The notes under the pieces are model-generated. The model was not told the DNA's origin. It saw nothing but the letters and a program-made list of their open reading frames with translations, and did no database searches. Shown piece by piece: positions 8,458-15,946 of a DNA stretch of 48,778 bases. Made by a program: the position numbers and the translations under genes. Within the stretch, counting starts at the first letter, position 1, and each line of letters starts with the position of its first letter. Source of the DNA: CAYRPN01 sp964426135 (GTDB lineage: Bacteria; Planctomycetota; Phycisphaerae; Phycisphaerales; Phycisphaeraceae); contig CAYRPN010000035.1 in NCBI GenBank assembly GCA_964426135.1, positions 1 through 48,778 on the forward strand, in the 5' to 3' direction.

Positions 8458-8922
8458 TCACCGTGGATTCTTCTCGCCTTCGGCGCCCGCCAGCGGTTCA
8501 TCGCTGCCCACAGGCTTGGCGTTGTCGGGTGTCCGAACGATGGCCGTGTCGCCGATGTCAATCACGGCAGACCAGCGGCCGGGAGAATTGATGGAGGCGA
8601 ACATCGGCAGGAAATCCGCTTCGCCGACGAAGACGGCGTCCGTCTGGACTTCCGCGTCGCGCGACTCGAATGCCGACCAGCTCGCGGCGGCAAACATCGG
8701 CAGGAACTGGATGCGAACGGGCAAAGCCTCGGATCGCGGCTGCGCCTGCGCCGTTTCAATGCGGGGTCGACCAGGCGACATGACCGGCGCGAGGATGGTC
8801 ATCGGACGATCCGCTGCCGGCGCTGAGGCGGGCCTCGATTGGCAACCCGTCAGCAATGACGCGGACAGCGCCGCCACGGCACAAGCCGCGCGAATGTGAC
8901 GAAGATTCAGTTCGTTTTTCAT
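8458..8922 (-). CDS. Predicted lipoprotein, unknown function
   Basis: The 154-residue protein begins with a signal peptide ending in a lipobox (SASLLTGC, Cys near residue 25), so it is probably lipid-anchored. After a Pro/Ala-rich linker, two similar short motifs appear, each containing FLPMFA, separated by about 30 residues; this suggests an internal duplication. An SD (AGGAGAGA) precedes the ATG at 8922, favouring this start over the upstream extension of the frame. No family is recognised. Confidence 0.65.
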   Translation of the reverse strand: MKNELNLRHIRAACAVAALSASLLTGCQSRPASAPAADRPMTILAPVMSPGRPRIETAQAQPRSEALPVRIQFLPMFAAASWSAFESRDAEVQTDAVFVGEADFLPMFASINSPGRWSAVIDIGDTAIVRTPDNAKPVGSDEPLAGAEGEKNPR

Positions 8923-9197
8923 CTCGTTCTCTCCTGGGGCCGCCGCCTGGCGCGACTGCGACGCGCTTGCGGAATTTATCGGCCGATCCTGGGGGATGGT
9001 TAAGGTCCACCGGATCGGTGCTGCTCTTAACAGAGCCGACCGCTCCGCCTTTCCAACTTTGAATCGACGTTCCTTCTCAATGCCGAGAATCGGCTTCCTT
9101 GCGATCCACATGATATCGATTATCAGAGATATGCAAAATTCACAGGCTGCGGCCCAGGGTAAGGGTCTGCCAAATTTTCCGGGGCGGCATTTCCGGC

Positions 9198-9364
9198 CCC
9201 CTCTCCCTCCCAGGGAGAGGGCTGGGGTGAGGGTCGAGACGCACTCATTTTCAGATGCTGTCAGCGCGCGACGAACGACGCAGCAAGCTGTCCGTCCCGA
9301 CCCTCACCCGGCCTCGTCCCCCGGGGACTCGGCCACCCTCTCCCGTCCCCCGGTGAGGGAGAGG
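9198..9364. repeat. CCCTCTCCCTCC hairpin pair
   Basis: A direct unit at 9198-9235 (CCCTCTCCCTCC, AGGGAGAGGG, then GGGGTGAGGGTC) and a longer inverted unit at about 9297-9364 face each other. Related units lie at 13777-13941 and 14523-14556, and a variant at 28.4-28.5 kb. This is part of the gene-free stretch 8923-9635. Confidence 0.75.
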
Positions 9365-9420
9365 AGTGAACGCGGCCCCCGGAAATGTTCGCACACCCCT
9401 GCCGGCGCTCAGCGGCGGCC

Positions 9421-9630
9421 TTGTGCACCCTGAGTTTCGGATAAGCCATTAGCCCCCGGCTCCGCCGGGGGTGGGGCGATGGTGGCGGGCAATTTGCGGT
9501 CGATGATCGTCGAAGCGCGGATTCTGCCGTGCGAATCTTGCGCGATTGATCTCTACCGCGCTCCTCCCCCGGCGGAGCCGGGGGCTAACGGCGCAACGCG
9601 GCGGCTTATCCGAAACGCAGGTTGTGCAAC
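9421..9630. repeat. Inverted pair of TTAGC hairpins with long shared arms
   Basis: The hairpin CCCCCGGC-TCC-GCCGGGGG is preceded by ATTAGC at 9448-9471, and by GTTAGC in inverse orientation at 9566-9589. Outside the hairpins the arms also match in inverse orientation: TTGTGCA and GTTTCGGATAAGCC occur at 9421-9447 and, reversed, at 9602-9630. The 90 bases between the arms show no gene. Confidence 0.75.
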
Positions 9631-9635
9631 CATGT

Positions 9636-11459
9636 TCAGGTCATCGCGGCGTTGGCGGAATGCGGCGCCGCCATGCGCCCAAGCCACCCATCGGCCCTGG
9701 CGTAACACAGGGCGCGCAGAATCAGGGTGATGCCGCCGTACCAGGTGTAGTTCACCATGGCGACGGCGAAGGGCGATCCGCCGATGTCGCGGAACTCATC
9801 ACCCATCTCCACCAGCGGCACCATCGGCACCGGACTGAGCAGAATCAGGATGAAGCCCCAGCCTTGCCGCGGGCGCACGTCGAAAATCTGAAACAGAATG
9901 GCGACGAACATGAGCGTGCCCAGGCACCAGGCGACCAGCGTGCCGATGGCGGTGATCATCGCGCGGGCCTGCGATTTCATGCGCATGGTGATGAACGCCG
10001 CCAGCCACGCACACATGGGCACGTAGATGGCGTAGTTCAGAAACGAGCAGATCAGATAGCCGACGGTGCCCAGGCGATCGCTCGTGGCATACCGGTAGTA
10101 GTTGGGGCCGGCAGAGTATGAATCACGGACGGAGCCGCTCTCCCAGATCGCCTCGATGATGAACACGGAGGCGAAGGGAATGAGCATCATCCACGCGAAC
10201 CTTCGCACCGCGGCCATTTTCTGCTGCAGGATTTCCCGGCCGGTCAGGGGCGTGGTCATCAGCACGTCCAGGGTCTCACGGGCGCGCTCACCGGCAAAGA
10301 GCCCCGCCGCCTGCACGGTCACCATCAGCGCCATGATCGGCCAGAGAAAACAGAGCACGACCGTCATCGCCTCTGCGTCGCGGCGGCCCCAGTGATGGCT
10401 CGCGATCATGGCGGCGAGGATCAGCAGGATCGGCACCTCCACCAGCACCACGAGGCGGATCAGGTACCGGGCCTTGCCCAGGGCCCGCTTGCTGCGCTCG
10501 CGCCACGCGACCGGCTCATCCTCCGGCAGCGAGCCGCGGTCCTTGATGAGCGTGATGTTGCCGAATTTCAAGTTCATGCCGGTGAAAAAGCGATCGATCA
10601 CCCGAAACGCCGCCAGCACCGCGTTCTTCGGCGGCAGCAGCGCCCGACGAACGAGCACGACCCTCGCCAGCACCAGGAAGAAAGCGCAGCTGATCGGGAT
10701 GATCGCCGAGTCCCCGATGATCGTCGCCAGATTGCGGTCGCGGAAGACGCTGTAGTCGAGCCAGAACAGGGGCACGAATGCCCAGATGAACCTCTCCTTG
10801 CTGTGCTGGCCGAGGATTTCATCCATCACCGGCAGGCCGAAGTAGAGCGCCGCCAGAAGCGCGTAGGTGAGCATGTACGCCCCGCTGGTGGATCGCGCGA
10901 AGGCGGAGCAGAAGATCGCCACCGCCCCGACCTGCAGGCACGCCAGCAGCATGAGATACACGGACGACCACAGCCGGGCCGAAGTCACTCCGCCATAGGC
11001 ATACGCCACCGCCAGCAGTGGCATGGACAGCAGCAGAAACGTCAGCATCGGGATCAGCCGGCTGATGTATTTCTGCACCACGATCTCCCACGGGCGCAGG
11101 TCGGTCAGGAGCAGCAGGGTGAAGGAATCGCGCTCCTTCTCGTGGGTGATGACACCGGCCATCATGGCGGGCAGAAAGAAATAGATGCCGGCAAACTGCA
11201 GCGCCACGATGGAAAAGAAAATTTCGCGGCCGCGGCCAAGCATGCCCAGCGGCCCCCCGCCGTAACGCTCCATGCGCGCGACCTGCTCCCACAGCATCAG
11301 CAATGCGAAAGCGAAGAAGAGCGCTGCGTAAACCGTGCGAAGGATAAATGTCCGCTTGCGCGACGCCTGTTCGACCAGTTCCTTGGCCAGCAGCGGCATG
11401 GCCAGCCGTGACCGCACGACGGCAAGCCCGCGACGAAATCGTTCGAACATTGCCGCCAT
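9636..11459 (-). CDS. ABC-2 type transporter permease
   Basis: The protein is about 607 residues, with two sets of hydrophobic segments separated by a hydrophilic section around residues 270-330. Each half carries the hallmark ABC-2 coupling pattern: HEKERDSFTLLLLTDLRPWEI in the first half, GERARETLDVLMTTPLTGREI in the second. It therefore looks like two permease units fused into one chain. No ATPase gene is adjacent, so the partner must be encoded elsewhere. The ATG at 11459 (or 11450) is preferred to the first ATG at 11504 because the N-terminal amphipathic part begins there. The substrate is unknown. Confidence 0.8.
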   Translation of the reverse strand: MAAMFERFRRGLAVVRSRLAMPLLAKELVEQASRKRTFILRTVYAALFFAFALLMLWEQVARMERYGGGPLGMLGRGREIFFSIVALQFAGIYFFLPAMMAGVITHEKERDSFTLLLLTDLRPWEIVVQKYISRLIPMLTFLLLSMPLLAVAYAYGGVTSARLWSSVYLMLLACLQVGAVAIFCSAFARSTSGAYMLTYALLAALYFGLPVMDEILGQHSKERFIWAFVPLFWLDYSVFRDRNLATIIGDSAIIPISCAFFLVLARVVLVRRALLPPKNAVLAAFRVIDRFFTGMNLKFGNITLIKDRGSLPEDEPVAWRERSKRALGKARYLIRLVVLVEVPILLILAAMIASHHWGRRDAEAMTVVLCFLWPIMALMVTVQAAGLFAGERARETLDVLMTTPLTGREILQQKMAAVRRFAWMMLIPFASVFIIEAIWESGSVRDSYSAGPNYYRYATSDRLGTVGYLICSFLNYAIYVPMCAWLAAFITMRMKSQARAMITAIGTLVAWCLGTLMFVAILFQIFDVRPRQGWGFILILLSPVPMVPLVEMGDEFRDIGGSPFAVAMVNYTWYGGITLILRALCYARADGWLGRMAAPHSANAAMT

Positions 11460-11597
11460 GAGGGAATGGTAGAAGGAGCAATGAGGCGAGTTTTCGCGAA
11501 GCACATTCCGCGTAGTTGACCGACGATCCTACATGCGGTGCGTGGCGGACACTGATTCTCTGCAAAGCCTCGGCGCAAAAGCCCAAGGTTCTTCGTT

Positions 11598-11712
11598 CCG
11601 GGGCTTCCGCGGACTCCAGCCCCGGCCACCCGCCGCATGTGGGACGACTTTCCAAGTCGTCCGGCTGGGAGCGAAGCGATTCGAATCTGCGGAGTTAGTG
11701 TTGCACGGCTCC
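11598..11712 (-). repeat. Chimeric repeat: 28-nt hairpin plus partial inverted MITE
   Basis: Positions 11634-11712 match the left four-fifths of the 100-bp MITE in inverse orientation, ending in TGCACGGCTCC. The MITE's other terminus is missing. A separate hairpin at 11598-11625 (CCGGGGC arms) stands in its place and recurs with one mismatch at 13010-13037. The element looks truncated and joined to a second repeat. Confidence 0.7.
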
Positions 11713-11979
11713 TAATGCAAGAGAGTCGCAGATAGTCATGTGAAAAAGGCTCCTTTCCGATGATGCGGTTGCGGCCGCATCTCACTGAAAGGCGCCACGC
11801 CATGACAAGGAAGTCACGGCAGCGCGATCATTCTATCGCCTGCACCCATCGCCGCGATCTGCTCGCCTCATTCAAGTCCATCATTCCCTAAGCCGGCCAA
11901 GCCGGAAGGCCCAAGGGTAGAGGGCCAAGGGTAGAGGGATGAAGTTCTGTGCGCCGCGCGTAGAAGTTGCAGGGTCAGA
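11713..11979. other. Gene-poor gap with a GGGN4 heptad array
   Basis: No convincing gene is present. A 29-codon frame at 11802-11891 starts with ATG behind GAAAGG but matches nothing I know. At about 11905-11938, CCAAGGG and TAGAGGG alternate as four heptads, giving four evenly spaced GGG tracts. Confidence 0.5.
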
Positions 11980-12222
11980 ATCCAATCAGCGTTCGATTCG
12001 CTGGTGCCGCGCTACGATGCCCGCTGGTCGCCCTGGCGGCGCGACGGCTGCGGCGCGGCGACCGCTTGCACCATCGTCGCAGTCGCGCCAAGAAACTACA
12101 CTCGGCGTTCGAATAAGAAAGCCCGCAACTGGCCGCACAAGAAGACTGACACCCCGGCCGGCAAACCGAGGTTGAACCGCGCGACGACTGGGCAAGTCGA
12201 GCAAGCGAAACCGTTTGAGCGC
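11980..12222 (+). pseudogene. Probable C-terminal remnant of a transposase
   Basis: A reading frame without a start carries NKKARNWPHKKTDTPAG followed by KPRLNRATTGQVEQAK. This resembles the C-terminal ends of some DDE (IS4-like) transposases. Upstream residues are degenerate and the rest of the gene is absent. Terminal repeats are not visible. The call rests on recollection of family pattern only. Confidence 0.35.
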
Positions 12223-12283
12223 ATGGCCGAGGTGCGCGGTGGAAGGTGCGATTGTTCACGGCGTTGCATGGCACCCGATACCC

Positions 12284-12366
12284 CGTCCCGATTCCTCTTC
12301 CCCAGTCCCCCTTCCCGATTCCCGATTCCTTATTCCTGATTCCCGAATCCCCACTCCCCATTCCGC
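12284..12366. repeat. GATTCCC-type short-period array
   Basis: Degenerate 7-8 nt units (GATTCCC, ATTCCTT, CACTCCC) run up to the stop codon of the lipoprotein gene on the minus strand. Confidence 0.6.
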
Positions 12367-12370
12367 TCCC

Positions 12371-12862
12371 TCACATCCCCGGCGTCACTTCATCGGTGCG
12401 CACCAGAATGCGATATCGCCTGCCGCCTGTTTCGAAAATCTCGGCGAGGACGAGGCGGTAGCTGCGCTCGGGGTTGAAGAGGCCGCCGACGGGGAACGCC
12501 TCGCCGTGCTCGTTGATGAATTGATTGAGCATCAGCGTCTTGCGCTCGCCGACGGGAATGGTGTCGACGATGCCGACGTACTGCTGGTTGATCCAGAGTT
12601 GGACATTCGTGAACGCCCGGGTGGTGCGGTTGGTGAGCGTCAACTGGTTGCCCTCCTTGAACGCGACGATGTCCAGATGCTCGCCGGCCGGCGCCCCCTT
12701 TGGATATTTCAGGTCGCCGTTCGCGGCGACGGACTGCGGGTCGGCGTCGGGGCCGAAGAAAATCCCGGGCCCCGCGCAGCCGGTCAGCGCAAGCGCGACG
12801 CCGACTGCAAGAAGGGCTGCGAAATGGAACGACACGCGGCTGGAGAGTTGGTTTCGTTTCAT
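12371..12862 (-). CDS. Predicted lipoprotein, unknown function
   Basis: The 163-residue protein has a basic N-terminus, a hydrophobic stretch and a lipobox (LALTGC, Cys about residue 29), so it should be lipid-anchored in the envelope. The mature part is a beta-rich domain with NQLTLTNRTTRAF and LWINQQYVG segments that look immunoglobulin-like, ending in RYRILVRTDEV. I do not recognise a named family. It is monocistronic as far as can be seen. Confidence 0.7.
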   Translation of the reverse strand: MKRNQLSSRVSFHFAALLAVGVALALTGCAGPGIFFGPDADPQSVAANGDLKYPKGAPAGEHLDIVAFKEGNQLTLTNRTTRAFTNVQLWINQQYVGIVDTIPVGERKTLMLNQFINEHGEAFPVGGLFNPERSYRLVLAEIFETGGRRYRILVRTDEVTPGM

Positions 12863-13009
12863 GGTGACTTCTATTGCGCCGATGCGCGGTGATCCGCAGG
12901 TTCATTTCTTTGGGTGGCCGGGGCAGGAGGCTCGACGGATGCCCCGAAAGGTTCATCTTGATTCAACGTATCACGCTTCCTGCTTGATCGTGACTGCCCG
13001 TACGCCGGA

Positions 13010-13037
13010 CCGGGGCTTCCGCGGACTCCATCCCCGG
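13010..13037. repeat. 28-nt hairpin, second copy
   Basis: This repeats the 11598-11625 hairpin with one changed base near its 3' arm. It lies in the gap upstream of the dihydrouridine synthase gene. Confidence 0.65.
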
Positions 13038-13152
13038 CCACGGGGAGTTGTTCTCGGCCTCGGCGTGCCGCGACTCGTTTGACCGCTTTCCTGGCGCATC
13101 GGCCTCGCATCGCGCGGAACTCGGTGCGACGCTCGCCCCTATAATCGCCCCA

Positions 13153-14505
13153 ATGGCGCGAATCGGCAACCTCACCCTTGACGCCCCGTTTTTCCAGGCG
13201 GGCCTGGCCGGCTACTCCGACGCCGCGATGCGCCTGATCGCGCGCCGGCACGGCGCGCCTTTCGCCGTCACCGAGGCGATGCTCGATCAGTTCCTGATCA
13301 ACGGCGGACGCGGACTGGCGGCGGCGGAGCTGAACGACGCGGATCACCCCATCGCCGGCCAACTCATGGGCTCGCATCCCGACGAGATCGCCGCCGGCGC
13401 GAAGATTCTCGTCAAGCTCGGCTACGACGTGATCGACATCAACCTCGCCTGCCCGGTGAAAAAGATCCGCAAGCGCTCGCGCGGCGGGCACCTGCTCTGC
13501 GTGCCCGATGAAGCCATCGCGATTCTCGATTCCGTCCGGCAGGCGATCGGCGATGATCGGCCCTGCACCGTGAAACTCCGCCGCGGCAGCGACGACAGCG
13601 CCGAGGCGGAGCGGAACTTCCACCAGATCTTCGAGAAGGTGATCGAGTTCGGCTACGCCGGCGCGGTGGTGCACGGGCGCACCGTGGAGCAGAAATACAA
13701 GGGGCCGTCGCGATGGGAATTCCTCCGCGGGTTGATGGAGCAATATGGAAGCGAGACCTGGCGCGGAACTGCGACTCCCTCTCCCTCCCAGGGAGAGGGC
13801 AGGGGTGAGGGTCGGGCGCACGAGAACCCCGCGGCCCCGATGAGCATCGCTTCCAACGCAAGTCTCCGTTTGAATGGTGAGTCCACAGCGGGCGCAGGTT
13901 TCGACCCTCACCCCAGCCCTCTCCCTGGAAGGGAGAGGGAGCCGGAGCGGAGGTCAGAGAACGGGCCGGAGCGGATCACTGCGACGCCCTTCCTCATCGG
14001 CGGCTCCGGCGACATCTGGTGCGCCGCCGACATCTTCCGCATGATCCGCAACACCGGCGTGCAACTGGTGAGCGTGGCTCGCGGCTGCATCGGCAATCCG
14101 TGGATTTTCCACCAGGCCCGCGCGCTGATGGCAGGCGATGAGCAGAACGCCGGCACGCCGCCGACCATCGCCCAGCAGCGCGACGTACTGCTGGAGCACT
14201 TTCAGCTTTCCGTCGATCTGCACGGCGAAAAAATGGCGGGCATGATGATGCGCAAGTTCGGCATCAAGTTCTCCCGCCATCACCCGCAGACGCAGGCGAT
14301 CGCCAAGGCGTTCATCGCGGTGAAGAACCTCGCCGACTGGCGCGCGGTGCTCGACGAGTTCTACGCCCACGACGGCCCCGGCGTCATCGCCGACATGGCC
14401 GCCGGCCCCATGCGCCGCGATGCGGAAGGTGGCGACGGCGATGCGGAAGCCGGCGACGAGGATGAGGAATCCTGCGACGTTGCCGCGTCGCCGGTCGTCC
14501 TGTAG
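13153..14505 (+). CDS. tRNA-dihydrouridine synthase family protein with repeat-encoded insertion
   Basis: Dus enzymes reduce uridines in tRNA using FMN. The 450-residue protein shows the family order: APFFQAGLAGYSDAAMR near the start, an INLACPVKKIRKRSRGGHLL segment containing the catalytic Cys, VHGRTVEQKYKGPSRWEF, FLIGGSGDIW for phosphate binding, and the C-terminal GIKFSRHHP helical domain. Between WEFLRGLMEQ and the TPFLIGG strand there are about 75 extra residues encoded by two facing CCCTCTCCCTCC repeats (13777-13941), all in frame. The ATG at 13153 begins the conserved barrel. The TAG stop belongs to a GTAGGGTGCGTC repeat. Family sure, subfamily (DusB-like) not. Confidence 0.85.
   Translation: MARIGNLTLDAPFFQAGLAGYSDAAMRLIARRHGAPFAVTEAMLDQFLINGGRGLAAAELNDADHPIAGQLMGSHPDEIAAGAKILVKLGYDVIDINLACPVKKIRKRSRGGHLLCVPDEAIAILDSVRQAIGDDRPCTVKLRRGSDDSAEAERNFHQIFEKVIEFGYAGAVVHGRTVEQKYKGPSRWEFLRGLMEQYGSETWRGTATPSPSQGEGRGEGRAHENPAAPMSIASNASLRLNGESTAGAGFDPHPSPLPGREREPERRSENGPERITATPFLIGGSGDIWCAADIFRMIRNTGVQLVSVARGCIGNPWIFHQARALMAGDEQNAGTPPTIAQQRDVLLEHFQLSVDLHGEKMAGMMMRKFGIKFSRHHPQTQAIAKAFIAVKNLADWRAVLDEFYAHDGPGVIADMAAGPMRRDAEGGDGDAEAGDEDEESCDVAASPVVL
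13777..13941. repeat. CCCTCTCCCTCC repeat pair inside the dus reading frame
   Basis: A direct unit at about 13777-13813 and an inverted unit at about 13903-13941 flank roughly 90 bases. The whole block stays open in the dus frame and is translated as TPSPSQGEGRGEG at one end and DPHPSPLPGRERE at the other. Confidence 0.85.
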
Positions 14506-14522
14506 GGTGCGTCGACCTCCGG

Positions 14523-14556
14523 CCCCTCTCCCTCCGGGAGAGGGCTGGGGTGAGGG
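14523..14556. repeat. CCCTCTCCCTCC hairpin, single unit
   Basis: A free-standing unit (CCCTCTCCCTCCGGGAGAGG plus GGGGTGAGGG) lies 18 bases after the dus stop, in the gap before the phosphoesterase gene. Confidence 0.75.
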
Positions 14557-14654
14557 CCGGCGAAGCCTGTGCGTGAAGCGCAAGTGAAACGCCTCAAACA
14601 AGCATCGTCCGCATCAACTGGACTCCCAGCAACCTTCGCCACCCGATCATCGAT

Positions 14655-14687
14655 GGTGCGTCCGCGCCGAGCCTTGACGCACCCTAC
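14655..14687 (-). repeat. GTAGGGTGCGTC hairpin element
   Basis: An inverted copy of a 33-bp element whose ends (GTAGGGTGCGTC and GGACGCACC) pair. Other copies are at 15676-15708 and 15749-15779, with a partial one at 14502-14516. This one ends 8 bases before the phosphoesterase ATG. Confidence 0.75.
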
Positions 14688-14695
14688 GCAAGACC

Positions 14696-15679
14696 ATGAC
14701 ACAGCCGTCACCGACTCCGCAACCGCAGATGCAACGCGGCGGCGGTGCGCCTGTGGCGGCTGCCACGCGGACGCACTCGGTTCGCCTCGCGGTCCTGGGC
14801 GATCTGCATCTCTACAAGCTCTGGGTTCCGCCGTGGCGGTTGCTGTGCAAACGCATCCTCGGCCAGATCAATCTGTGGTGGGATCGCCGCAAGAAATTCG
14901 ATCCGGCGCTGCTGCCCGCGATGCTCGATCGCGCGGCTTCCATCGCGCCCGATCTGATGCTGCTGACCGGCGATGTGACGATGACTTCGTTCCCCGACGA
15001 ATTCGATCGGGTGCGCGAAGCGTTGTCCCGTGTGCGCGCGGTTCCGATGATCGGCATCCCCGGCAACCACGACCGCTACACGCATGCCTCGGCGTGGTTT
15101 CGCACGATGGAACGCCATCTGCCCGGGCTGGTGCCGCAGTTTTTCCCGCACATGCGCAGTCTCACTTCGCGGTGGCGTCTGCTGGTGCTGGACGCGGCGC
15201 GGCCGCGCTTTCTCTCAGCGCGCGGACGGGTGTCTCAAGCGCAGCTCGGCGGAGCGCTGGAACTGGTGCAGGAATTGAAGTCGGATCACGGCCTGATCGT
15301 GATGTGCCACTACCCGGCGATTCCCCGTCCCGACGGCAGACCCACGCCGTGGCAGCACCGACTGGCCAACGCGGAGTCGGTGCTGAACCTGCTGCGCGGC
15401 TGCCGGGCGAAGATCGTTTACCTCCACGGCCACGTACACAAACCCTGGCTGATACCGAACGCCGCCGGCATCGCCAATCTCACGGACCTGAACGTCGGCG
15501 CGCCGATCATGCGCCGCCCTGACTATCCGCACGGGCAGGGCTTCTGGCAACTCGATCTCTCGGACGATGCGCAAGCAGACGTGACGTTCACGCATCACGT
15601 TCCCACCTTGGTGCGCGCAGGCGGCGAACACGGCGTGCAGATCGAGTGGAAAACGCGCGGCCCACTGGATGCCGCGTAG
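14696..15679 (+). CDS. Calcineurin-like metallophosphoesterase
   Basis: The 327-residue protein carries all metallophosphoesterase signature blocks in order: GDLH (residues 35-38), LLTGDV, IPGNHDR (about 120-126), CHYP and HGHVHKP. These supply the two-metal site used to hydrolyse phosphomono- or diesters; the substrate cannot be told. There is a hydrophilic 25-residue N-terminal extension rich in Pro/Gln. The gene is enclosed by GTAGGGTGCGTC elements on both sides, and the 3' one provides its stop codon. It is not obviously in an operon with glmS. Confidence 0.88.
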   Translation: MTQPSPTPQPQMQRGGGAPVAAATRTHSVRLAVLGDLHLYKLWVPPWRLLCKRILGQINLWWDRRKKFDPALLPAMLDRAASIAPDLMLLTGDVTMTSFPDEFDRVREALSRVRAVPMIGIPGNHDRYTHASAWFRTMERHLPGLVPQFFPHMRSLTSRWRLLVLDAARPRFLSARGRVSQAQLGGALELVQELKSDHGLIVMCHYPAIPRPDGRPTPWQHRLANAESVLNLLRGCRAKIVYLHGHVHKPWLIPNAAGIANLTDLNVGAPIMRRPDYPHGQGFWQLDLSDDAQADVTFTHHVPTLVRAGGEHGVQIEWKTRGPLDAA

Positions 15680-15779
15680 GGTGCGTCAAGGCTCGGCGCG
15701 GACGCACCGGGTTGCGTAGCCGTTGCCATGGCGCGTGGCTGTTGTCGTGGTGCGTCCGCGCGGACTTGACGCACCCTAC
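15676..15779. repeat. Inverted pair of GTAGGGTGCGTC elements
   Basis: A direct copy at 15676-15708 and an inverted copy at 15749-15779 face each other across 40 bases. The TAG of the first is the stop codon of the phosphoesterase gene. Confidence 0.8.
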
Positions 15780-15836
15780 CGCGACGCGTCGTGTTTCCCG
15801 CACCGGTTCTCGCCCGCGATTTCCTCGTCTCATAAC

Positions 15837-15896
15837 GCACTTCCGCGTTATCAATCGCTTCTCCATTTTGGTCGATCTACCTCTACAGGAAGTGCG
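15837..15896 (+). promoter_or_regulatory. Inverted repeat in the glmS leader
   Basis: CGCACTTCC and GGAAGTGCG pair across about 42 bases, within 110 bases upstream of the glmS ATG. A second possible stem (GTGCGTA with TACGCAC) follows. The glmS ribozyme core was not recognised, so a regulatory role is only a guess. Confidence 0.3.
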
Positions 15897-15946
15897 TACT
15901 GGCCTCTGTCACTACGCACCGGCTCGTCCAATCGAAGGGAAATCGC

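Noticed and set aside
11802..11891. 29-codon open frame behind GAAAGG
   Set aside because: Very short, no family, in a repeat-rich gap; insufficient for a CDS call.
12963..13152. N-terminal extension of the dus frame from 13048
   Set aside because: Adds 35 non-conserved residues; the conserved barrel begins at the ATG at 13153.
14569..15522. 317-residue frame over the phosphoesterase
   Set aside because: Arg/Ala/Pro-rich shadow of a well-supported gene in another frame.
15840..15946. glmS ribozyme
   Set aside because: The conserved core of the glmS ribozyme was not found in the leader; only generic stems are present.
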